Shown here in pieces: positions 7,293 to 16,219 of a stretch of 64,000 nucleotides of DNA. Under the pieces are notes generated by a model. That model made no database searches, had not been told where the DNA came from, and worked only from the letters and a program-made list of their open reading frames with translations. The translations under genes and the position numbers were made by a program. This DNA comes from an uncultured Lachnospiraceae bacterium (GTDB lineage: Bacteria > Bacillota > Clostridia > Lachnospirales > Lachnospiraceae). Position 1 is the first letter of the stretch, and every line of letters begins with the position of its first letter. Where the stretch lies: positions 1 to 64,000 of the forward strand of contig CATLGV010000005.1 of assembly GCA_949948735.1 (NCBI GenBank), written 5' to 3'.

Positions 7293-7943
7293 ATGAATGT
7301 GATTTTTGATATGGACGGCCTGATGTTTGACACGGAGCGCGTATTTGTGCAGGCATGGGATTACGCGGGAGAGCAGATGGGCATCGGTAAGGCCGGCTAT
7401 ATGACGCTCAAAACCCTTGGCATGAACATTTCCATGTCTAAGGAGGTGTGGCGGGAGGAGTTTGGCGACCGGTATGACGAGCAGGAGCTCAGACGGCATA
7501 CAAAGCAGTTTCTGACGGAGTATTACGCCTCAAATAAGGTGCCGGTAAAGAAGGGCTTATACACGCTTTTGGAATATTTGAAGAACCGCGGCGCTAAAAT
7601 GGCGGTGGCGACCTCCTCTCCCCGCTGGGAGGTGGAGAACCATTTAAAGGACGCGGGCGTCTACGAATATTTTCAGGAAATTGTCTGCGGGGATATGATC
7701 GCGCACTCCAAGCCGGATCCGGAGATTTATCTCAAGGTATGCGCATTGCTTGGCATCGCGCCGGAAGAGGCGTATGCGCTGGAGGATTCCAGAAACGGGC
7801 TGCTGTCGGCGCACCGCGCCGGCTGTAAGGCGGTTATGGTGCCGGATTTGTGGCAGCCGGACGAGGAAATCCTGCAGATTATCACAGGGAAATATGAAGA
7901 TCTGGAGCAGGTGAAGGCTGCCTTCGAAAAGGGCAGGCTGTAA
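7293..7943 (+). CDS. HAD-family hydrolase, beta-phosphoglucomutase-like
   Basis: This 216-residue protein starts NVIFDMDGLMFDTE, the HAD nucleophile motif with the two aspartates, followed by a helical cap, VATSSP (motif II), Lys in HSKPDPEIY, and LEDSRNG (motif IV). The order and length fit the beta-phosphoglucomutase/phosphatase subfamily. Substrate is not predictable. It is preceded by GGGGAGAG and stands in a run of same-strand genes. Confidence 0.9.
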   Translation: MNVIFDMDGLMFDTERVFVQAWDYAGEQMGIGKAGYMTLKTLGMNISMSKEVWREEFGDRYDEQELRRHTKQFLTEYYASNKVPVKKGLYTLLEYLKNRGAKMAVATSSPRWEVENHLKDAGVYEYFQEIVCGDMIAHSKPDPEIYLKVCALLGIAPEEAYALEDSRNGLLSAHRAGCKAVMVPDLWQPDEEILQIITGKYEDLEQVKAAFEKGRL

Positions 7944-7970
7944 CGGAGACAGAAAACAGGAGGATGCCAT

Positions 7971-8306
7971 ATGAGAACACGGGAGGCGGTATTGAAGTAT
8001 TGTCTGACATTTCCGGAGACTTATCAGGATGCGCCGTTCCATGACGACAACTGGCAGCTTGTGCGGTACCGGAGGAACAGGAAGGCCTTTGCGTGGACTT
8101 ACGAGCGGGAGGGCAATATATGGGTCAATGTCAAGGTTACGCCGGAATGGCGGGATTTCTGGCGGCAGGCGTATGACGCCGTTCTCCCGGGATACCACCA
8201 GAACAAGGAGCATTGGAACACGATCATTCTGGACGGCACGGTGCCGGAGAAGGAGATTAAGCGAATGATAGCGGAGAGCTATGACCTGATTACAGGAAAA
8301 GGCTGA
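7971..8306 (+). CDS. MmcQ/YjbR family protein
   Basis: A 111-residue protein with the YjbR pattern: an N-terminal LTFPETYQDAPF, a central AWTYEREGNIWVNVK strand region, GYHQNKEHWNTIILDG, and a C-terminal helix IKRMIAESYDLI. The fold resembles double-wing DNA-binding proteins, but function is unproven. GGAGG precedes the ATG. It lies 27 bases after the HAD gene and is probably co-transcribed. Confidence 0.9.
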   Translation: MRTREAVLKYCLTFPETYQDAPFHDDNWQLVRYRRNRKAFAWTYEREGNIWVNVKVTPEWRDFWRQAYDAVLPGYHQNKEHWNTIILDGTVPEKEIKRMIAESYDLITGKG

Positions 8307-8379
8307 CGTTTTACCCGCTTAGCGTCGGAGCAGGGGATACTGGCGCGGGAGAAGCGGGAGGACAGGAAGGAGGAGGAGA

Positions 8380-9303
8380 ATGACGACGGATGGCGGGAAG
8401 AGGAAAATACTGGTGACAGGTGGGACAGTGTTTGTCAGTAAATTCATTGCGGCATATTATGTAAAGCAGGGTGACGAGGTATACGTGCTGAACCGAAACC
8501 ATCACCCGCAGCCTGCGGGGACTACCCTGATTGAGGCGGATCGCCACAATCCGGGAGACCTGCTGAAGGACTATGCGTTTGACGCGGTGCTGGATGTGAC
8601 GGCATATACCGGGGAGGACGTGACGGCGCTTCTGGATGCGCTGGGGGCGTTTGAAGATTATATATTGATTAGTTCGAGCGCGGTATATCCGGAGTATCTG
8701 CCGCAGCCCTTCCGGGAGGAACTGCCGACAGGGGAAAACAAATACTGGGGCGCCTACGGCACGGGGAAGATTGCGGCGGAGAAGGCGCTTCTGGAGCGGG
8801 TTCCCGGCGCGTATATATTCCGGCCGCCCTATCTGTACGGCCCGATGAACAATGTGTATCGGGAGGCGTTTGTCTTTGAATGTGCCCGGAAGGGGCGGAA
8901 ATTTTACCTGCCTGGGGACGGCGCGATGCAGCTGCAGTTTTTTCATGTGGAGGACTTATGCCGCTGCATAGACAGTGTGCTTTGCGGGCATCCGGCACAG
9001 CATATTTTTAATGTCGGGAACGATTCTGTGATATCTGTTCGCGAATGGGCGGCGCGGTGTTATGCCGCGGCCGGAAAGACGCCGGTATTTGAGGAGGTTT
9101 ATTCGGAGGAAAACCAGCGGAAGTATTTTTGCTTTTCCGATTACGAGTACAGGCTGGATGTGACCGGACAGCGTGCGCTGATACAGATGACGGTTGAGCT
9201 GGATGAGGGACTGCGCGAGGCGTACGCGTGGTACTGCGGGCATGCGCAGGACGTGAGGCGGCGGGACTATCTGGAATACATTGAGGCAAATCTGGAGAGC
9301 TGA
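8380..9303 (+). CDS. NAD-dependent epimerase/dehydratase family protein
   Basis: The 307-residue SDR-type protein opens KILVTGGTVFVSKF, a Rossmann loop in which the second and third glycines of GxxGxxG are replaced (V and S). SSSAVY and the later YG-T-GKIAAEKALL provide the Ser/Tyr-Lys-type active-site region. FRPPYLYGPMNN is the typical epimerase substrate loop. Substrate is unknown. The altered glycine motif may be a subfamily feature rather than damage, since the rest is intact. Confidence 0.85.
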   Translation: MTTDGGKRKILVTGGTVFVSKFIAAYYVKQGDEVYVLNRNHHPQPAGTTLIEADRHNPGDLLKDYAFDAVLDVTAYTGEDVTALLDALGAFEDYILISSSAVYPEYLPQPFREELPTGENKYWGAYGTGKIAAEKALLERVPGAYIFRPPYLYGPMNNVYREAFVFECARKGRKFYLPGDGAMQLQFFHVEDLCRCIDSVLCGHPAQHIFNVGNDSVISVREWAARCYAAAGKTPVFEEVYSEENQRKYFCFSDYEYRLDVTGQRALIQMTVELDEGLREAYAWYCGHAQDVRRRDYLEYIEANLES

Positions 9304-9324
9304 AGCATAAGGAGGAACGAGGTG

Positions 9325-9939
9325 ATGTTGTATCACAGGATGTTGACGAAGGTATTTTTTGTAAGGCACGCACAGCCGGAGCACAATCACGAAGACGACA
9401 GGACAAGGCCTCTCACGGCAGAGGGAAAGGCGGATTCTAAAATCGTGCTGGAGACGCTCAAAGACAAACAAATCGATGCTTTTTACTGCAGTCCGTATAA
9501 AAGAAGCCTGGACACTATTCAGGAGACGGCGGATTACTACGGGATGACCATCCGGACGGACGAACGGCTTCGGGAACGGGAGAAGGGCGATGAAGGAAAT
9601 ACGCACGGAATGTTCCGGAAACGCTGGGCGGATCACGACTACCACGAGGACGGCGGCGAGTCGATTAACATGGTGCAGAAGCGTAATGTGGAGGCGCTCA
9701 AAGAAATCCTTGGGCAGAACGAGGGCAAAAATATTGTCATAGGAACGCACGGAACCGCGTTGAGCGCTATAATGAATCATTACAGGCCGGCGTTTGGATG
9801 CGACGATTTTCTGCGCATCATTGACTGGATGCCGTACATTGTCGAGCTGGACTTTGACGGACAGGCGCTTACGGCGGTTTGTGAGCATGCGCACATAGAG
9901 AAGGAATTTAAAGGAAACACCCGCGCGGATAAACCGTGA
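9325..9939 (+). CDS. Histidine phosphatase family protein
   Basis: About 204 residues, with FFVRHAQPEHN (the phosphoglycerate-mutase-like RHG motif in the variant RHA), RPLTAEG, YCSPYKRSLDT, and THGTALSAI with the second catalytic His. It should hydrolyse a phosphomonoester. GTG at 9322 and ATG at 9325 are both possible starts; GGAGG at 9311-9315 fits either. It follows the epimerase by about 20 bases. Confidence 0.9.
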   Translation: MLYHRMLTKVFFVRHAQPEHNHEDDRTRPLTAEGKADSKIVLETLKDKQIDAFYCSPYKRSLDTIQETADYYGMTIRTDERLREREKGDEGNTHGMFRKRWADHDYHEDGGESINMVQKRNVEALKEILGQNEGKNIVIGTHGTALSAIMNHYRPAFGCDDFLRIIDWMPYIVELDFDGQALTAVCEHAHIEKEFKGNTRADKP

Positions 9940-9999
9940 GTATGCGGTTTGGACAGGCTTATGCCAAAGCGCATCCATTTATCAGAAAAAAGCATGAGG

Positions 10000-10029
10000 T
10001 TGTAACGGCCCGCCGTCCTGCGGTAGAAT
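10000..10029 (+). promoter_or_regulatory. Promoter candidate upstream of DUF1062 gene
   Basis: TTGTAA and TAGAAT with 18-base spacing. It precedes a strong ribosome site (AGGAGG at 10061-10066) that serves only an 11-codon frame starting at 10076, and then the DUF1062 gene at 10193. Confidence 0.4.
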
Positions 10030-10075
10030 AGCGTTGCAGGCAGAGGAAAACCGAGAATGAAGGAGGATGGGCCGT

Positions 10076-10111
10076 ATGACAACACCGTATATCGCTGCAT
10101 ATTTCCACTGA
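10076..10111 (+). pseudogene. 11-codon frame behind a strong ribosome site
   Basis: ATG at 10076 lies nine bases after AGGAGG and encodes MTTPYIAAYFH before TGA. It may be the surviving 5' end of a deleted gene or a leader peptide. There is no further support. Confidence 0.25.
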
Positions 10112-10192
10112 AAAGTTTATGTACTGACATATTCATAGTTGGCCGGATTACCGGGCTGAGAATGAACCTGTCAGTATATCAGGAGATATGAC

Positions 10193-10729
10193 ATGCGCTA
10201 TGAGAAAGTGATAGAGTGCCGGATTGTTCCGACCGGCGCTTTTAAGATTGTAAGGGGCTGCCCGGGCTGCGGCTGTAAGCGGGTTTATTCGTGCAGGGGG
10301 CGCTTTCGGGTCAACGCGAACGGGAATTGTCTGGATGTGTGGCTGATTTACGGCTGCGAGGGATGCGGGCACACGTACAATCTGCCCATTTATGAACGGA
10401 TTGCGCCGGATAAAATCCCGCAAGCCGCATATCAGGCATTTTTGTCAAACGATGCGTCGGCAGTATTCCGCTATGGTACGGACAAAAGCATATTTCAAAA
10501 AAACCGCGCCGAGCTTTTCCGGGATACCGCTGCCTGTGAGATAGAGACGACAGTAGCGTGCGGGCCGGATACAGGAAACGGGAAAACGCTGGTAAATCTG
10601 GAAAATCCCTATGGGCTTCCAGTTCGAATCGACAAAATCGTGGCCGGAATTTTGCATATAAGCAGAAGTAAAGTGAAGGAGCTCTTGAAAAACGGGCAGT
10701 TGGTTGTTAATATAAGAAACGGGCAATAA
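10193..10729 (+). CDS. DUF1062 domain protein
   Basis: A 178-residue protein with CPGCGCKRVYSCRGRFRVNANG and YGCEGCGHTYNLPIYER near the N-terminus, the two CxxC pairs of DUF1062, probably binding zinc. The C-terminal half ends ISRSKVKELLKNGQL, an S4-like RNA-binding hint. Function is unknown. AGGAG precedes the ATG. Confidence 0.85.
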   Translation: MRYEKVIECRIVPTGAFKIVRGCPGCGCKRVYSCRGRFRVNANGNCLDVWLIYGCEGCGHTYNLPIYERIAPDKIPQAAYQAFLSNDASAVFRYGTDKSIFQKNRAELFRDTAACEIETTVACGPDTGNGKTLVNLENPYGLPVRIDKIVAGILHISRSKVKELLKNGQLVVNIRNGQ

Positions 10730-10809
10730 ATCAGGCCGCAGAACAGAGGTAAATGAAATCACAGCTCTGTCCCTGCGGCCAAAGTCCGCGGTGCGGATGG
10801 GAGGTTACG

Positions 10810-11265
10810 ATGGAGCTGAAGCTTTTAAAAATCAGGGAGCATGAAGCGCTGGCCGGACGCGCGGCACAGTGGTTTTATGAGAAATGGGGCGTTCCGATGG
10901 AGGCCTATCTGGACAGCATGCGGGAATGCATCGAAAAGAAACAAAGCGTTCCCCAGTGGTATCTGGCGATGGCGGGAGATGTCATTGCCGGCGGACTGGG
11001 CGTGATTGGAAATGATTTTCACGACCGCAAGGATCTGGCGCCCAATGTCTGCGCAGTATATGTGGAGGAGGCATACCGCTGCAGGGGCATCGCCGGGCGT
11101 CTGCTGGAGCTGGTCTGCACGGATATGGCGCAGCTGGGCGTAAGAACGCTGTATCTCATTACCGACCATACGTCCTTTTACGAGCGGTACGGCTGGGAAT
11201 TTCTGTGCATGGTCCAGGGCGACGGGGAGCCGTGGCAGACAAGAATGTATGTGCACAGGCAGTAA
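10810..11265 (+). CDS. GNAT acetyltransferase
   Basis: A 151-residue GNAT. CAVYVEEAYRCRGIAGRLLEL gives the acetyl-CoA loop, and TDHTSFYERYGWEFL the C-terminal signature. The region ENKW-like FYEKWGVP near the start is common in a subfamily of N-acetyltransferases of unknown substrate. ATG at 10810 has GGGAGG upstream; an earlier in-frame ATG at 10753 lacks one. It precedes the response regulator of module 1 by about 70 bases. Confidence 0.88.
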   Translation: MELKLLKIREHEALAGRAAQWFYEKWGVPMEAYLDSMRECIEKKQSVPQWYLAMAGDVIAGGLGVIGNDFHDRKDLAPNVCAVYVEEAYRCRGIAGRLLELVCTDMAQLGVRTLYLITDHTSFYERYGWEFLCMVQGDGEPWQTRMYVHRQ

Positions 11266-11333
11266 AACAGGTGATAAATCGATGCCTTTGGCGGGCAAAG
11301 GTATGTTGTTTGGAACGGAGGAATGCGGGCTGT

Positions 11334-12038
11334 ATGCGGGAGAGAATACTGATAATTGACGATGATTCGGATATGTGCAGACTGCTTGGGGATATTCTGA
11401 AGCAGGAGGGGTATGATACTGCTGTCTGCCGCGACGGCGCGGCGGGCCTGCAAAAAGCGCGGGAAGAGGAATGGCAGCTGGTTGTTCTGGATATTATGCT
11501 TCCGCACAAAAGCGGCTACGAGGTGTTATCGGGAATTCGGGAGAAGAGCGTTGTGCCGGTTTTGATGCTGACGGCCAAGGACAGCGAGGGGGACAAGGTA
11601 GCGGGCCTCCGGATGGGGGCGGACGACTATCTGACAAAGCCCTTTGGAAACAGCGAGTTTCTTGCGCGCGTTTCCTCGCTTTTGCGCAGATATACGGTCT
11701 TTAACGCCGCCGGCGCAAAAAGGCAGGTGACGGCCGGGAAGCTATTGCTTGACGCGGCGCGGCGTGAGGTTTTCAGGGACGGGCAGTATATTGCGCTTAC
11801 GGCCAGGGAGTTTGATTTGCTGTGGTTTCTTGCGGAGCATCCGGGGCAGGTATTTACCAAGAAGCAGATTTACCGCGCCGTGTGGCAGGATGAATACGCC
11901 TACGATGATAACAACATTATGGTTCATATACGGCGGCTGCGCAAAAAGCTCGAGGAGAATCCCGAATCCCCGGCGTATATTCTGACAGTATGGGGTGTGG
12001 GATACAAGTTTTGCGCCGATTTTCCCGGCGTACAATAA
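11334..12038 (+). CDS. OmpR-family response regulator, module 1
   Basis: A 234-residue regulator with a receiver domain (acidic DDD at 9-11, phospho-acceptor Asp53 in VLDIMLP, Lys in LTKPF) and a winged-helix output domain (FTKKQIYRAVWQ, VHIRRLRKKLE, VWGVGYKF). It probably receives phosphate from the histidine kinase that follows 53 bases later and controls the ABC exporter after that. The ATG at 11334 is preceded by GGAGG with an 11-base spacer. Ligand is unknown. Confidence 0.93.
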   Translation: MRERILIIDDDSDMCRLLGDILKQEGYDTAVCRDGAAGLQKAREEEWQLVVLDIMLPHKSGYEVLSGIREKSVVPVLMLTAKDSEGDKVAGLRMGADDYLTKPFGNSEFLARVSSLLRRYTVFNAAGAKRQVTAGKLLLDAARREVFRDGQYIALTAREFDLLWFLAEHPGQVFTKKQIYRAVWQDEYAYDDNNIMVHIRRLRKKLEENPESPAYILTVWGVGYKFCADFPGVQ

Positions 12039-12091
12039 AAGCAGGGGCCGCCCGGGCGTCTGGCGCCGCGGCGGTATGGAGTGGATGAGAG

Positions 12092-12991
12092 ATGACAGGA
12101 TTAAATATCATTTTGGCAGCGGTATGTATCGGCGCATTTGCGTATATTATACGCATAAGAGGGCAGCTTGCTCAGTGGCGCGCCTATCTGCAGGCGGTGC
12201 GCGAGGCGCCGGAACGAAAGCAGTTCGTGAAGGGAGAGGGCCTTCTTGCGGAAATCAATTTTGAGCTCAATGATCTGCTTGCGCAAAACCGCAGACAGCT
12301 GGTGCGGCTGCAGCGCGAGGAGGCGGCGAATCGCCGGCTGCTGACGGACCTGTCCCATGACGTGCGGACGCCGCTTGCGTCCCTGACGGGATATCTGGAA
12401 GCGCTGAGCGCACAGGGCGCCGCGCCGCGGGAGGAATACATTCAGACGGCATATCGAAAGGCGCTGGATTTACAGGCGCTGATTGATATGCTTTTTCAGT
12501 GGTGCAAATTGACGTCGCAGGAGCAGCTGTATGAGCCGGGCTTGTATGATATCAACGAGATGACAAGGGAGCTTCTGATCGGGCATCTGCCGCAGTGGGA
12601 GAGCGGGGGGATTTCCCTTGTCGCGCATATACCCGACGAAGAGTGGACGGTGCGTATGGACAGGGCGGCATATACACGGATTGTGGATAATATCCTGAAT
12701 AACGCTGTAGTACACGGAAAATGCACGGTGATTGAGCTGACGATACAGCGGAATGAAGAGCACATCCTGATTTCCATAGCAAACGACGGCGCCGCTATTT
12801 CGCCGGAGAAGCTGCCGTATCTTTTTGACCGGCTGTATAAATGCGATGCTTCCCGTACCGGGAGCGGAACCGGGCTTGGACTTGCGATTGCCAGGGAGCT
12901 TACACAGGCGATGGGCGGGGAGATCAGCGTTTGGAGCGCTCCGGGGCAGCAGACGGTGTTTCGTCTGATGTTTCCGGATGCGTGCGGCTGA
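12092..12991 (+). CDS. Sensor histidine kinase, module 1
   Basis: A 299-residue membrane kinase with a single N-terminal transmembrane helix (about residues 4-20) and essentially no extracellular domain. The H-box is LSHDVRTPLASL (His89), followed by an N-box (NILNNAVVHG) and a G-box (GTGLGLAIAREL). Kinases of this compact type often sense through an associated ABC transporter rather than directly; that is known for BceS-like kinases and only inferred here. It lies between its regulator and an ABC pair. Confidence 0.92.
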   Translation: MTGLNIILAAVCIGAFAYIIRIRGQLAQWRAYLQAVREAPERKQFVKGEGLLAEINFELNDLLAQNRRQLVRLQREEAANRRLLTDLSHDVRTPLASLTGYLEALSAQGAAPREEYIQTAYRKALDLQALIDMLFQWCKLTSQEQLYEPGLYDINEMTRELLIGHLPQWESGGISLVAHIPDEEWTVRMDRAAYTRIVDNILNNAVVHGKCTVIELTIQRNEEHILISIANDGAAISPEKLPYLFDRLYKCDASRTGSGTGLGLAIARELTQAMGGEISVWSAPGQQTVFRLMFPDACG

Positions 12992-13012
12992 CCGGCGCAT
13001 TGCCCGTAGAAA

Positions 13013-13066
13013 TTAAGGAAAAAGTAAGAAAACGGAAAGTCCGTGGTCAGAATTTGCTGATAGAAT
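13013..13066 (+). promoter_or_regulatory. Candidate response-regulator site and promoter for ABC pair 1
   Basis: TTAAGGAAAAAGTAAGAAAAC at 13013-13033 (21 bases, shown as a short A-rich repeat: TTAAGGAAAAAGTAAG) precedes a TAGAAT -10 box at 13061 without a good -35. Its reverse complement resembles TTTCTTTATACTTTTCC upstream of ABC pair 2. This suggests activator-dependent transcription; the assignment is inference. Confidence 0.35.
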
Positions 13067-13123
13067 AAAAGTATCTTCAACGGATGCTTATAATACGCGA
13101 AGCTGCAAAGGGGGGCTTGTAAA

Positions 13124-14059
13124 ATGTGCGCATACAGTATTGAGACCGACGGCCTGACCAAAAAATACGGGGACTGCGCCGCCGTCAACAATGTAAGTCT
13201 TCATGTGCCAGGGGGACAGATATACGGTCTTTTGGGGCGAAACGGCGCAGGGAAGACGACGACAATGAAGCTGCTGCTGAATCTGATACGCCCTACGGAC
13301 GGAAAAATCGTCCTTTTGGGAGAGGGCTGTCACAACAGGAAAAATTATTACCGTATCGGCTCTATGATTGAAACGCCGGCATTCTACGAGAATCTGACGG
13401 CAAGGGAAAATCTGGAGATTCTGGCGCGGCTGCGCGGACGGCACCGCAGGGATACGATTGCGCATGCGCTGCGGGCCGTGGGGCTGGAACAGGAGGAGAG
13501 GAAGCTGTTTCGCGCCTATTCGGTGGGGATGAAGCAGCGGCTTGGCCTTGCGGCGGCGATTATGCACGAGCCGGAGCTGCTGATTTTGGACGAGCCGATG
13601 AACGGGCTGGATCCAATCGGAATCCATGCGTTCAGAAGCTATCTGCTGCGGCTGTGCCGTGAAAAGGGGACGACGGTTCTGATATCGAGTCATATTTTGG
13701 GCGAAATCGAACAGCTTGCCGATTGGATCGGTTATATGCATAAGGGCAGGCTGCTGGAGGAAATAAGCTTTCAGGAGCTGTGCCGGAAAAACCGCAGATA
13801 CGCGGCATTTGAGGTATCCGATGTGAAGCGGGCGGCGCTCATTTTGGAGAAGCAGTACCATATTTTGGATTATGCGGTCTTTGGGAAGAACAGCCTGCGG
13901 GTGTACGAGCAGCTTGACCAACGCGCCCAAATCAACAGCGGCTTTATCCGGGCGGGGCTTGCCGTATCCGGTATAGAGCTGCGCGCAGGCAGTCTGGAGG
14001 ATTATTTTATACAGAAAGAAAACGAGCAGGCGCAGTGCCTGTCCGAAGAGAAGATGTGA
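13124..14059 (+). CDS. ABC transporter ATPase, BcrA-like, module 1
   Basis: A 311-residue ATPase: Walker A GRNGAGKTT (about 38-46), signature SVGMKQRLGLA, Walker B LLILDEPMNGLDP, and switch His in ISSHILGE. The C-terminal ~90 residues are the extension typical of bacitracin/lantibiotic-type exporters. It pairs with the permease that follows ten bases later, and would energise export or removal of a membrane-active compound. Ribosome site AAAGGGGGG. Confidence 0.93.
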   Translation: MCAYSIETDGLTKKYGDCAAVNNVSLHVPGGQIYGLLGRNGAGKTTTMKLLLNLIRPTDGKIVLLGEGCHNRKNYYRIGSMIETPAFYENLTARENLEILARLRGRHRRDTIAHALRAVGLEQEERKLFRAYSVGMKQRLGLAAAIMHEPELLILDEPMNGLDPIGIHAFRSYLLRLCREKGTTVLISSHILGEIEQLADWIGYMHKGRLLEEISFQELCRKNRRYAAFEVSDVKRAALILEKQYHILDYAVFGKNSLRVYEQLDQRAQINSGFIRAGLAVSGIELRAGSLEDYFIQKENEQAQCLSEEKM

Positions 14060-14069
14060 GGTGATAAGC

Positions 14070-14819
14070 ATGGCGGATATAATCTATTGCGAATGGTTAA
14101 AGCTAAGGCGGTCTAAGATATTGCTGATCGGGGTGCTTGGCTCCCTGATGGTGCCGTTTCTTGCCGTCGTGAGCGAAGTGCGGGCCTGCCGTGTAAATCC
14201 GGAAGCGTCGCTGAGCTTATGGGGAATGTACGATACGTCTATTATGTTTATTATGCTGCTGTTCGGGCCGCTTGTTCTGGCAGTGGTCGCGACGTGGCTG
14301 GTCAACAGGGAATACACGGAACGGACATTGAAAACCGTCTTTACGGTTCCGGTGGAGCGCGGCCGTTTTCTGGCCGGGAAGTTTATCATACTGTTTTTGC
14401 TGATCTGTCTGTTTATGCTGCTGTCGTGGGCGGATATTCTGGCGATATCGGTGGCGTTTCGCCTGTTTTTTGGCGGAGATGCGGTATCGCCGGCGCAGGC
14501 TGTTATTATATTGATACAGATGCTCATGGGCGGCGTCCTGATGTTTGCGACGCTGACGCCGTTTGTCTACCTTTCCCTGTGCACCAGAGGGACGATTGCG
14601 CCCTTTATTGTGATTGCGGCGGTCAGCCTGCTGAATGTTGTATTGTCGGCGTCTCCCGTCGCGGCCTTCTATCCGTGGACAGCGGCATATCTGCTGCAAA
14701 GGGGCCGGTACGGGCAGACGGGGTGCCCTGCCGTTGTGGGTACGGTATTGCTTCTTGGCGTATGCATAGCCGGCATATTTGCCGCAAACCGGCGCTTCCG
14801 GAAGGAGGATATTGTATGA
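14070..14819 (+). CDS. ABC-2 type permease, module 1
   Basis: About 249 residues with six predicted membrane helices, including ILLIGVLGSLMVPFLAVV, MFIMLLFGPLVLAVVATWL and a C-terminal VVGTVLLLGVCIAGIFAANRRF. The first segment contains EWLKLRRSK, the usual N-terminal cytoplasmic motif of this permease class. ATG at 14070 has GTGAGGTGA upstream; the in-frame GTG at 14061 is less likely. It is partner to the preceding ATPase. Confidence 0.9.
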   Translation: MADIIYCEWLKLRRSKILLIGVLGSLMVPFLAVVSEVRACRVNPEASLSLWGMYDTSIMFIMLLFGPLVLAVVATWLVNREYTERTLKTVFTVPVERGRFLAGKFIILFLLICLFMLLSWADILAISVAFRLFFGGDAVSPAQAVIILIQMLMGGVLMFATLTPFVYLSLCTRGTIAPFIVIAAVSLLNVVLSASPVAAFYPWTAAYLLQRGRYGQTGCPAVVGTVLLLGVCIAGIFAANRRFRKEDIV

Positions 14820-14883
14820 TCACGGATTGAAAAGTGCCGGGAAAAGCGTTACAATATCAATGGAATTGCCGTAAAATATATGC

Positions 14884-14914
14884 TTGACCTTGCCGTAGCG
14901 TTAAGGTGTATGCT
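14884..14914 (+). promoter_or_regulatory. MerR-type promoter/operator with 19-bp spacer
   Basis: TTGACC (14884-14889) and TATGCT (14909-14914) are separated by 19 bases. Between them ACCTT (14887) and AAGGT (14903) form the arms of a dyad with partly symmetric interior. Overlong spacers with a dyad are the hallmark of MerR-family control by DNA untwisting, so the regulator encoded 23 bases downstream probably controls itself here. Confidence 0.75.
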
Positions 14915-14936
14915 GGAGAAAAAGGAGGCATATACA

Positions 14937-16121
14937 ATGAAATATACAGCGGGAGAGCTTGCCAAAAAGCTGGGCGTGTCGGCCAGGACCGTCCGGTGGT
15001 ATGATGAGAAGAATCTGCTTGCGCCATGCGCGTACTCAGGAGCGGGATACCGCCTCTATGACGAGTCGAGCGCCGAGCGGCTGCAAAAGATTATGATGCT
15101 GCGGTACATGGACTTTTCGCTGGAGCAGATCTGCGAGATGATGCAGGGAGAAGACTTTGACGTGCGGGAATCGCTTGGCGAGCAGGAGCGTCTGCTGCAG
15201 GAGAAGAAGGAGCATATTGAGCGGGTGCTTGAGGCGGTGCGCAGGACGCGCAGCGCGCCGGATTCGGAGCTGTGGGAAAACATGCTTAAGATTATCGACA
15301 TCACGAAGGAACGCGAGTATGTGGCTGCGCAGTACCGGCGGGACGACAACCTGAACAAGCGTATTTCCATCCATGATTACAGCACCGCGAAGGAGCCGTT
15401 CTACACATGGATGCGCCGGAAGCTGTGCCTGGAGCCGGGAATGAAAATACTGGATATCGGGTGCGGGAACGCAGCCTTCTGGCAAAGCGCTGCCCCAGCG
15501 CTTCCCGAAGGACTGGAAATCCATCTGGTCGATTATTCGGCCGGGATGCTGGAAAGCGCGAGGAATACCATGGAATCGATTCTGGATGCCTATCCGGGTA
15601 AAAAGCTCCGCTTCGTGCTGGACAGGCGGGACGCGGCGAAGTTTTCCTATCCGGTTAAGGGCTTTGACCGGATCATGGCCAATCATATGCTGTACCATAT
15701 CAACCGGGAAAGCCGTTTGGACCTGTATCGGCGAATCGACGATTTGTTGTCTGCATCGGGCATATTCTCCTGCAGTCTGATTGGCAGGCGGCACATGGAA
15801 GAGCTGCATACGCTGGTCAGAGAATATTATCCCGATATCAGGATTCCCTCCGACTCCTTTGACATTTGGCTGGAAACGGTGCGCGAGGAGCTGTCGGGCT
15901 TTTTTGACGTGCTGGAGGTGGAGGAGCATGAAAATGACCTGCTGGTACCGCAGGCCCGGCTGGTGCTGGATTATGCGGCCTCTTATTCCGCGCAGGCAAA
16001 GGAGATTGTGACGGCGGACAGGGAGCGTTTCCTTAAGCGGGCAGAGGAACGCATGACAACGGATGGCTGCATGTATATCCACAAATCGACAGGGCTTGCA
16101 ATCTGCAGAAAATACGCATAG
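14937..16121 (+). CDS. MerR regulator fused to SAM methyltransferase
   Basis: The 394-residue protein has an N-terminal MerR helix-turn-helix (YTAGELAKKLGVSARTVRWYDEK) and dimerisation coiled coil to about residue 110. A class I methyltransferase domain follows from about 150, with MKILDIGCGNAAFW as the SAM-binding motif I and MANHMLYH downstream. Fusion of a one-component regulator to a methyltransferase suggests that SAM or the methylated compound is tied to sensing, as seen in some drug-responsive MerR proteins; the ligand is unknown. Start is set by AAGGAGG. Confidence 0.9.
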   Translation: MKYTAGELAKKLGVSARTVRWYDEKNLLAPCAYSGAGYRLYDESSAERLQKIMMLRYMDFSLEQICEMMQGEDFDVRESLGEQERLLQEKKEHIERVLEAVRRTRSAPDSELWENMLKIIDITKEREYVAAQYRRDDNLNKRISIHDYSTAKEPFYTWMRRKLCLEPGMKILDIGCGNAAFWQSAAPALPEGLEIHLVDYSAGMLESARNTMESILDAYPGKKLRFVLDRRDAAKFSYPVKGFDRIMANHMLYHINRESRLDLYRRIDDLLSASGIFSCSLIGRRHMEELHTLVREYYPDIRIPSDSFDIWLETVREELSGFFDVLEVEEHENDLLVPQARLVLDYAASYSAQAKEIVTADRERFLKRAEERMTTDGCMYIHKSTGLAICRKYA

Positions 16122-16219
16122 TCCCGGCAGAGCCCGGCCATTAAGGCAGAGCGGAGCCGGAGAAGGACTGCGCTTTGAGTCCCAATCTGCAGGCTATGGA
16201 AAGGAGCATGGTTATAAAA

